Of a stretch of DNA of 64,000 nucleotides, positions 57,001-64,000 are shown one piece after another. Location of the stretch: positions 246,098 through 310,097 of the forward strand of contig RQTK01000324.1 of the NCBI GenBank assembly GCA_003991915.1, written 5' to 3'. Under the pieces are notes generated by a model. That model searched no databases, had not been told where the DNA came from, and saw only the letters and a list, made by a program, of their open reading frames with translations. Both the position numbers and the translations under genes were made by a program. Positions within the stretch are counted from its first letter, which is position 1, and the number at the start of each line of letters is the position of its first letter. The stretch is from Elysia chlorotica (Eukaryota > Mollusca > Gastropoda > Plakobranchidae).

Positions 57001-60000
57001 CCAGGTATGACCAAAACCAATCCAACACTGAACCTGATATACCAAACGTCCTAGACAAGCGCTCAATAAGAATACTATGGTCAATGATGTCCAACGCAGC
57101 ACTCAAATCCAGTAAAGCAAGAATGGAAACTTTACCTTCATCAGCTTCACCTAATAAAAGACAATTGTGAACCCTAAGAAGAGCAGTCTTTGCGTTATGG
57201 CACTCACGATAGGTTGAGTGGTTGTTTCAGTAAAATTACTATTTGTCAAGTGGTCTTTTAATTGTTTCAAAACAACTTTCTCAAGAATTTTGGACAAAAA
57301 TTTGATACAGAATTGTCCCTTATATTACTTTGATGTTTTTTTGGAGAGAGAGGAGTGTTTACACTTCTGATCATGCTGTAACATTTTTCAATAGTGAGCA
57401 ATGTTATTTTGTTGTTATTGAGATCCATGATAGATCTAGATAATTGTCAAGTACTGATTTGGATCTAAACATTCTTGAGTTATATTCTTGATCCTCAATA
57501 ATGTTAAATTATAAAGGATTTCAAGTAATCTTCATGTTGATAAGATAGTGTGTCCAAGTCTACATGAATTATAATTATTCAACTTCATTGAATCACAGTG
57601 CTCACAATGTGTGTGGCGTGGTGGAGAAAAGGTTAAAATGCTGTATACGAACGTACCTCGTAGATGAACACATACTGCTTGAGGGTGCGCACCATCAGAG
57701 GCCGGTCTTTGCGCATTCTCCGCACAAAGTCGTCCACCATGACACGACCCTCAGATGCATATTGATCAATGAGCGCGTCTACAGCAATGAACACGCCCGT
57801 GCGAGCCATCCCAGTCCCACAATGCACAAGAATGGGCGTCGGCTCGTCGTGTTGGTAGCGCCGAACTTTGTAGCGCATCTCCAAAAATGGGATCGGATCA
57901 TCTGGAACGCCATGGTCTGGCCAGGAAGTGAACTCAAAAAGCCGAACAACCTTTGAGTCGGTGTCGTCTTTCATCCTGACACCGATTGTTCTGATGGTGT
58001 AGTCGGCGTACTCAGCGACCTCTATGAGATGCAGGAAGAACACGTCACCGAAGCTGGCTTTGGTCTGGGTGGGCCAGTACTGAGTGCACTTGACAATGTT
58101 GTCCTCCACGATGTTGGTGATCATCACCACAGACTTGATAGACCTGGCAAAAAGAAAGCAGGGGTTGAGGAGAGCGCATACTTTACGGGTTTATCTGTGA
58201 CAAATGTATGACAAGTAAAAATTTTGAAGTTTTCATAAGCAGGATGAAATTTCATAAAACATTTTCATAACACAGCGCAGTTTTGTTTTAATTAAGATTC
58301 TAAGCTGCTCACAGAATAATACAAACAGTCTTTATCTTTTCACTCCAGCCTATAAAAACGTAGCTGAATATAACAGATATAGCAGTCACTTACTTAAACT
58401 AATGGACAAAGAACTGGGCAAGAGTAATTTAAAATACAAACCGTTTTGGCTTTAATGAGCCTTCTTCAGTACAACAATTTTATTCTTTTTTCCTTTGCAC
58501 TCCTTGATCTAACCCTAGTTACTGCTAGTAAAACATAAAGTTTTTTGTACCCTATAGCAAAGTCACTGACAAGAGTTAAATAATTACTAAATTGATGCAC
58601 ATTCCTCATCTCATGCTATTCAGTACTCACAACCAGTGTTTTAAATAGATTTGTGCATATTCACATTCTATGTATATTGCAACCTTCAAAACCTCTATGT
58701 TTATAAAAAGCATTTGATCTGTTAAAGATTTTAATGTGTGATTAGTTATACATTTTTAATGTCTTTTTATAATATTTTATATTCAATCTGTTTTTGTTTG
58801 TTTAATATGTATTATCTAAGAAAAACTATCTGATTCTGAACCAGCAGGAATCTGACGCTGAATAATACAAGGATGTGTGTAATTTCCATACCTCTTCAAT
58901 ATATGCACAAAGTACATGGTCCGTGAATCAAACCACATAAGAGGAATTAATATCAATGGAACAAATATAAAATATAAAAATAAACGATACTTAGATGACA
59001 TCATCCATAATATAGCATAGCAAACAACAAGGGATGCCAAACATTTTTTTGATGTTGTAAAGAGTATTAGTAAACAAAAAGGGCTTGATATGAACCTGAT
59101 CAAAACCAAAACAATTGTCTTTTGTAAACAAAGTCAGAACTGTAGTAGACGGAAAACAATTTGAAAAGTTCAGCATTTCAAAATATCTCGCACAACCAGT
59201 TATAGCAAAAGTTTCAAAGCTATAGAGATCAGAATAACACAAGCAAAATCAACGTTTATGAAATTTCAAGAGATTTAAAACTAAGAGCAATAATCGTTTA
59301 TGTATTTTTCCAACTACTATACGGCACCGGCAATGCAACATGGACTCTCTACAAAGAATCAGTTAAAAAGTTAGAGCTTTTGGGACGTGGCTATTTTGAC
59401 AACTAGAAAGAATAAGTTACAAAAACACAATAACAAACGAAGAAGTCTTGAGAAGACTCAGTGTTAAAAGAGAATTAACGACATACGACATCACAAAAGT
59501 TTTTTTTTTGGCCACATAGCAAGGCATGACAGCCTCGCTCAAACAATCCTAACAGGCAAAACAGAAAGAAGAAGACGGAAAGGCACGATGACATAAAATG
59601 GTGGAAAAATACCGAGCTTCATGTGAACTGCAGGCTGGCACAGAATCGTGGAAACATAATGGGTCGCCAAACCTGAATCGGGAGGTCACAAAGGCCAACC
59701 AATGTATTGTCTATTTTTAATGTACATGGGTATGTCAGTTTCAATTCCCCCCAATAGGATTAATGAAGTTATTCGTATCCTATCGTGTCCTAACCTACCT
59801 CTGATAGATGAGTCTCCAGAAGTCGAGCACTGTCTCCTCGTTGTACGGACTCTGGGCTGCGATGTACGCCGGAGTTTTCTTGTAGCCTGGCAGGAAGCTG
59901 GCATTGATGTACGACCCGCGGGACGTCGCGTCGGGCCTCAGCTGGACCAGGCTGTGATCATAGGGCAGCAGGTGGTGGAACCGGTTTAGGTTGCTGGGGG

Positions 60001-62577
60001 AGAGAAAGAGAGAGAGATGGAGGGAGGGAGGGAGGGAGGGAGGGATATCAAATCTTTGCTTTAGGAGGCTGGGGGCGATAAAGAGAGAGAGATAAAGGGA
60101 GGGAGGGATATTGAATCTCCGGTTCAGGAGGCTGGGGGCGACAAAGTTGAATTTGATTTTGTGAGTTAGGGTCCAACGTCAGCCCTATATGGGCTATATT
60201 GTGGACGGGTCCCAATACTAATATCTGAAAAATCTAAGTGTTACCGCACGAAGACAGTGCTGGCTGTACAGATTTAACCAGTAGGGGAAAAAATTTGGGA
60301 TAATAGATTTGTGACCCACCTCTACCACTGATGGATAGAAAATTTGGGTTTAAGTTGATTGCTAGTGTCCAACGTCAGCACTATAAAGGCTATATTGTGG
60401 ACAAGTTCCATGAGTAATATCTGACAATTTTATGTGCTACCACACAGAAACAGTGCGTGGATACCATTAATTCTGTCTCGGCCTATCACATTATACTGAC
60501 ACCAACCCAACCAGTAGGGAACAAAATAGAAAGGGACAGAAAGAGTAAGTATTGATCATTGAGAATTTTTTAAATAGAGATATTGACATAAAATGAAGGG
60601 GTGAAGAGAGAAAGGTAACAAGTATAAAAATGTTGATGAGCAAAGAGTATTTGAATATGGTATCGAGATCTCTGTCAACAGAGGATAAGAAGCAGATAAC
60701 TAAAAAGAAATAGACATTCAGGATAATTTTTATTTTTTTTATAAAAACTGTCAATGAACATAGATAACCAGGTGGAGAAACCTTTTTTTCACGAAGAGTG
60801 ATGTTTTTTTTTTTTTTTTTTGTATATCAAAGAATCCGATATGCTCTCATACTTTCATGCAGGTTTTTCTCTAGAAAGGATTCCACCTTGTTCTGTATAA
60901 TAAATAGATTTAGGGTGGAAGCTGTTTTCTTTTAATGCTTAACACATTGCATCATTTTCTGGACTATACCCTTAAATTATGATAAGAAACTTTAAGAAAA
61001 GTCTACAAACTTTACACACACTTTAAAGGTGTATATAGATCCCCCAAAAAACCCCTCCACATCAAAATTTTCCCTCATATTCTTTTAGTTAGCCTTCTAA
61101 GAGTTAAAGAAGAAATTATACACTTTCTTTTTGTTTTCACCTCTTGATGAATTTCTAAACAAAAGTTTATTTATGAGTGCCAGCCCACCTGCCCTGTCTC
61201 CTGGCAACATTGTCCGTTGCTTTGTTGGACTTGTGAGGCAAGGCGTGGAACTCATCCTTGAACGTCACTGGCGGAGTCTCGGGTAGCCCCCCTTGATTCT
61301 TTGTCCCTAAGGGGTGGGGGGAGGCCTGCCCGTAGATCAGCTCCCTCCCCGCCACGATGTAGCGGCCCTCCCTCAGGGCTCTCGCCTCGCTCCAGAACTT
61401 CATCGGGTCGTAGTCGTCCGCCGGCTCTGGTGGGAGTTTCACGTCTGCCTCGTGAAGCTCGTACGGGCTGAACCGATTCCGCCTGCGCCACCAGAGATAG
61501 AGTAGGAGGAGCAGGAGGAGGACGAGAAGCAAGAGGACCAGCCCTACAATCACTCCGATGAGAACCCCGGAGTTGTCGTCGTCGCTGTCAGACTGAGGCG
61601 CTTGCGTGGGCCTGACGTACGGGATGGTCAGAGCCTGAGGGTTGAGGCTGGAAAAGCTTTGCTTGGTTACGTTGCTAGACGTGCTTAGCACCACATAATG
61701 GATGATGTACCAGCGCTCGCGTGTCAGGGGCTCATTAAGGTAACCTCCGTATGTCTTCCCATCCCCAACCACAAACACTGTGTTAGGAGTGACGTCCCCT
61801 TGCTCTAGCTGCGCCGTGACGTAACCAGGCACGCCTGCAGCCCGTCTGCTTCGAGCTAGTTTGTGCAGGATGAGACTACCACCTTGGGAAATGTCCTCAT
61901 CATCATTGCCGTGAATTGACCAGGCTTGCGTCTCTCCATCCATCTGAGACCAGCGGTCAAGCGCTCCGACTGCTGAACTTCTGCGTTTCCTGCTTGTAGC
62001 AGCAGAGGGTGCACTGACCTCCTCCACCTGAAGCTGGTAGGCCGAGAGAGGACCTGAGGTCAGGACTGCGGGTTCAAGGACAACAGTCAAGGTTGTGTAG
62101 GTGGAGTCGGCAAAGATCGGTCTTAGAGGAGCAGGGGGCGCCGCGTGCACTGGGGGAAACAGGATATATAATTACTCAATTCAGATAACAACATGTTTAT
62201 TAAAATTGAATTGTGCTTTCTTTCAAATTATGGCGTTATGGTGATTGGCCTTGTGTTTACCTCTGTGCATGTGTGAGTGTGTGTTTGTGAGCATGTATGT
62301 GTATATGTGCATTATTTTCTAATAAATATTGGTGTAATTTAATGTACTTGCCAAAAAATGTGTCATTAATGGACAAACAAAATTATTATTACCGTTATTT
62401 TTAGTGGTGGTGGTGGTGATGGTGGTGATAGCGGTAGTGATAGTAGTAGAAGAAATAGTGGTAGTAGTAGTAGTGGTAGTGGTAGTGGTAACGGCAACAG
62501 CAGCAGAAGCAGAAGCAGCAGCAGTTGCAGTTGCCGATGCAGTAACAGCAGTGGTAGCAGTAGTGGTAGTAGTAGTT

Positions 62578-62638
<61 letters not shown>

Positions 62639-62697
62639 TAGTAGTAGAAGTAGTAGTAGATGTAGTAGTAGTTGTAGTGGTAGTGGTAGTGGTAGTG

Positions 62698-62778
<81 letters not shown>

Positions 62779-63553
62779 ATAGTAGCAGCCTCTAAATTGT
62801 GTTTCTACTCAGAACTTTTCATGTCATAATGAAGACGTTCCATTTCCTATCAGGTTTCAGCCAGCACGGAGATGCCTTGCTCGATTGATTGTAAATAATC
62901 TCTATCTACCCCACTACCTGATTACGTTTACGCATTGTAAAAACATGACATGAAATCATTTTTACAATTTGTCTGCCACCAACAAAAAAGGAAAAAAAAA
63001 GAAAAAGAAACTCTACCTCGACTTTAATATTGAGCAGCTAAAACTTGTTGGTGCAAATAAATTGTCAAATATACTTTTATGCTTAAAAAAACATGACTCT
63101 AAGTCTCTAGGAATCTCATTATTTATAGAGAACTGCAAGAATATTTTATATAAAATGGTTTTCTTGCATTATAAGAAATGTAATCTTAGATCTTAAATCT
63201 CAATATAACTTTTGAAGTCTTCGTGAACTTAAACTGAAAGACAATACAAAAAAATTACCTGTGTTTTCAGGTCCAATATCAGCCAGCATAGTTTCCTGTT
63301 CTTAGTAGTAAATTAAATTAAAAAGGATACTCTGAACACTTCGAAATAAAGAGTTTTCAACAGAAATGTAGCACTCACAAGTAAGAAATGTTTCAGTCGC
63401 CGTTGCCGACACTTCCTGGCCAATTCTGGCTGATATTCTCACTGTGTAGAGCGTGAAAGGTGCCAGGTTGCACTGCTGGAGGGTACGATCAGCTGCAGGC
63501 ACCGAGCGATCAATGGGATTTCCCGTAACATCGCCAGCCTGGGCTATGTTAAA
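49142..63553 (-). CDS. receptor-type tyrosine-protein phosphatase, C-terminal 956 residues (5' part outside window)
   Basis: Minus-strand exons in order: 63553-63379 (fibronectin-III end), 62149-61189, 59993-59799, 58143-57657 (D1), 55910-55708, 55103-54882, 53926-53611, 50263-50129 (or its twin 52135-52001), 49318-49142. All phases agree, 957 codons including TGA. The second exon carries an RKRR furin-like site (about residue 112), a [14 protein letters not shown] block typical of receptor phosphatase juxtamembrane regions, a Leu-rich transmembrane helix (61488-61568) and the cytoplasmic wedge. D1 has WPDHGVP and [10 protein letters not shown], so the catalytic Asp (57915-57917), Cys (57819-57821) and Arg are kept, though CGTGMAR is an unusual loop. 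D2 has WAEHAMAP and HCLDGASHSG, lacking both the Asp and the Arg, so D2 is a pseudophosphatase. Known role of the family: dephosphorylation of phosphotyrosine at the plasma membrane in adhesion signalling. Subfamily (kappa/mu-like or LAR-like) is not certain. LINE remnants lie in the introns at 56-57 and 59 kb. Confidence 0.93.
50265..50429 (-). repeat. 21-bp minisatellite at the acceptor of the D2-loop exon (copy A)
   Basis: About seven units of (on plus) ACACATAAGACAGACAGACAG directly before the exon acceptor. On the transcript strand the tract is T/G/C-rich and free of AG for about 165 nt. Confidence 0.95.
50440..51258 (-). mobile_element. LTR retrotransposon fragment (Ty3/gypsy-like fossil)
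   Basis: On the minus strand: an LTR-like segment (about 51019-51258, ends TGT/ACA), a primer-binding-site-like TGGTGTCAGAAGT directly after it, a short leader, then gag-like coding sequence from about 50875 down to 50440. The gag call rests on resemblance to the N-terminal gag of metazoan Ty3/gypsy elements. Only one LTR and the start of gag are present, so the element is incomplete. It sits exactly between the two copies of a duplicated phosphatase segment. Age cannot be estimated from a single LTR, but it does not look ancient. Confidence 0.65.
51259..52136 (-). repeat. second copy of a phosphatase intron-exon segment
   Basis: Matches about 49405-50264 in order and orientation, including intron blocks such as TGTAAAATGAAACAAAATAA, CACCATTTCTAGTTCTACCA and GAAAAAGTGAATTTTCAATA, with scattered substitutions and small indels. 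Confidence 0.9.
52001..52135 (-). CDS. duplicate of the phosphatase D2-loop exon (copy B)
   Basis: 135 nt with intact AG acceptor (52136-52137) and GTAAGC donor (from 52000). It encodes the same 45 residues (DGASHSGLF ... QIISDY) as 50129-50263; the only difference is a synonymous GAA/GAG Glu codon. Both copies are phase 0 at both ends, so either could be used, and including both would insert a second 45-residue segment without a frameshift. Mutually exclusive use, or a collapsed-haplotype assembly error, are the likely readings. Confidence 0.9.
52138..52735 (-). repeat. 21/23-bp minisatellite at the acceptor of exon copy B
   Basis: Some 28 units, mixing ACACATAAGACAGACAGACAG with a variant containing GACAAGGACAG. 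About four times longer than at copy A. It gives Cys-Val-Leu-Ser repeat frames that are not genes. Confidence 0.95.
52740..53580 (-). other. phosphatase intron without recognised element
   Basis: AT-rich intron sequence. A loose tandem similarity (CATAACTAGCAG, TTGTTCTCAT, GTTTTATCTT/GGTTTATCTT, ACCCCT) links about 52920-53080 and 53100-53250. Confidence 0.5.
53990..54350. repeat. CT/TGTC microsatellites in phosphatase intron
   Basis: Two copies of a GCTCCCTGTCTGTCTCTTCT unit separated by CT repeats, then CTGT repeats near 54295-54315. Confidence 0.9.
56035..57340 (-). mobile_element. CR1/Jockey-like LINE fragment (ORF2 C-terminal half and 3' tail)
   Basis: On the minus strand, broken reading frames give reverse transcriptase blocks [20 protein letters not shown] and [20 protein letters not shown] at about 57000-57150, later [20 protein letters not shown] at about 56345-56405, and an SRLKTHLF-like end. 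The 3' tail contains GGCGCCATATAAAT. Stops and frame changes show it is dead. It lies in the intron between D1 and the next phosphatase exon, in the same orientation as the gene. Confidence 0.8.
58920..59700 (+). mobile_element. RTE-like LINE fragment (ORF2 C-terminal part)
   Basis: Broken plus-strand frames show INGTNIK and RYLDDII (the YxDD catalytic box of a reverse transcriptase) near 58950-59000. Then come [42 protein letters not shown] and [20 protein letters not shown] in the order typical of RTE-type non-LTR elements. Many stops and frame changes; dead. It is antisense to the phosphatase gene and ends about 100 bp from the first D1 exon. Confidence 0.8.
60000..60110. repeat. GAGA/GGGA low-complexity, duplicated
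   Basis: GAGAGAG and GAGGGAGG runs. The segment with AGGAGGCTGGGGGCGA is repeated at about 60063 and 60127. Confidence 0.85.
60159..60283 (+). repeat. 165-bp interspersed repeat, copy 8
   Basis: GGTCCAACGTCAGCCCTATA, GGCTATATTGTGGACGGGTC and CCGCACGAAGACAGTGCTGG, in a phosphatase intron. Confidence 0.85.
60355..60514 (+). repeat. 165-bp interspersed repeat, copy 9 (fullest copy)
   Basis: GTGTCCAACGTCAGCACTAT, AGGCTATATTGTGGACAAGT, GACAATTTTATGTGCTACCA, CAGTGCGTGGATACCATTAA and CATTATACTGACACCAACCC in order. Same orientation as copy 8, only about 70 bp away. Confidence 0.9.
62401..62785. repeat. (GTA/GTG)n microsatellite
   Basis: About 380 bp of GTA/GTG with CAG-type interruptions in the intron between the fibronectin and transmembrane exons. 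The poly-Val frame over it is not a gene. Confidence 0.97.
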
Positions 63554-64000
63554 CTGGTCACGGAAAAAACAACACATAAATTAATACAACTTGGTTCAAG
63601 GAGCAAAAATGCAGATTCACTTTATGTTATGAGAGATCAGCTTGTATTCTGCACCAGACCAAGCTTTGGAATACGATATGCAGGAACTTAAGCCTCCTAT
63701 ATTGATCTGCAAAATTAATAATCAGGAATAAATTAAGATTTTTGTAAAAAAATATTCTTCCAAAGTGTTAAACTGAGAAAGATAAAACATGGCCTAACTA
63801 TGGTGTGACTACAACAATGACATTACTAGCATTTTTGCGTTCTGAGCTCACAATGCTTCAACTCTAATAACAGCTTGTCTGTCTCAACCTCTAATCTTCT
63901 TTTTTCCCCTCTGCCTTTCTTTTGAAGTAGTAAGATTTCCCATCAAGCTGCCTAATGTGGTTATGATATAATTTTATTCTGCCTAGGTATATGACATTTA

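Noticed and set aside
62404-62829. 141-codon poly-Val frame
   Set aside because: Pure translation of the GTA microsatellite inside an intron.

Overview
This is an animal (metazoan) nuclear contig, most likely from a lophotrochozoan and probably a gastropod mollusc. It has small conserved exons with GT-AG introns, AT-rich introns, long CT/GA, GTA, ATT and CAA microsatellites, tRNA-like short repeats and LINE fragments. The species call is inference. Four genes were rebuilt exon by exon from splice sites and reading phase, three of them complete. Left part (about 5-33 kb): PRPF38B, a spliceosomal factor, on the plus strand (eight exons, 398 aa), is followed tail to tail by URM1, a ubiquitin-like sulfur carrier, on the minus strand (five coding exons, 98 aa). 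URM1 shares a head-to-head promoter near 21.05 kb with IDH3B, the beta subunit of mitochondrial NAD-isocitrate dehydrogenase, on the plus strand (ten coding exons, 388 aa if all are joined). The main anomaly is that IDH3B coding exon 4 lies in reverse orientation, with intact splice sites, between the correctly oriented exons 3 and 5. IDH3B introns also hold several tandem duplications: a duplicated 12-nt candidate microexon, a decayed copy of exon 8, and repeated copies of the exon 6 donor. Middle part (about 33-49 kb): mostly repeat-rich DNA with tRNA-like short elements, a diverged minisatellite, a duplicated block that looks like unpolished sequence, microsatellites and one assembly gap. 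It holds one good single-exon ORF (minus strand, 407 aa) for a secreted, acidic, Ser/Thr/Pro-rich protein with dibasic sites and a 57-bp repeat. It also holds two exon-like ORFs (39.7 and 41.6 kb, minus) that could be parts of a small membrane protein gene. Right part (about 49-64 kb): the 3' portion of a receptor-type tyrosine phosphatase gene on the minus strand (956 C-terminal residues: fibronectin-III region, juxtamembrane region with a furin-like site, one transmembrane helix, phosphatase domain D1 and a degenerate D2). The exon carrying the D2 phosphate-binding loop is present twice, in phase, with one synonymous difference. A fragment of an LTR retrotransposon lies between the copies, and each copy has a minisatellite at its splice acceptor. 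LINE remnants occupy two other introns. A short interspersed repeat family of about 165 bp occurs at least nine times across the window.
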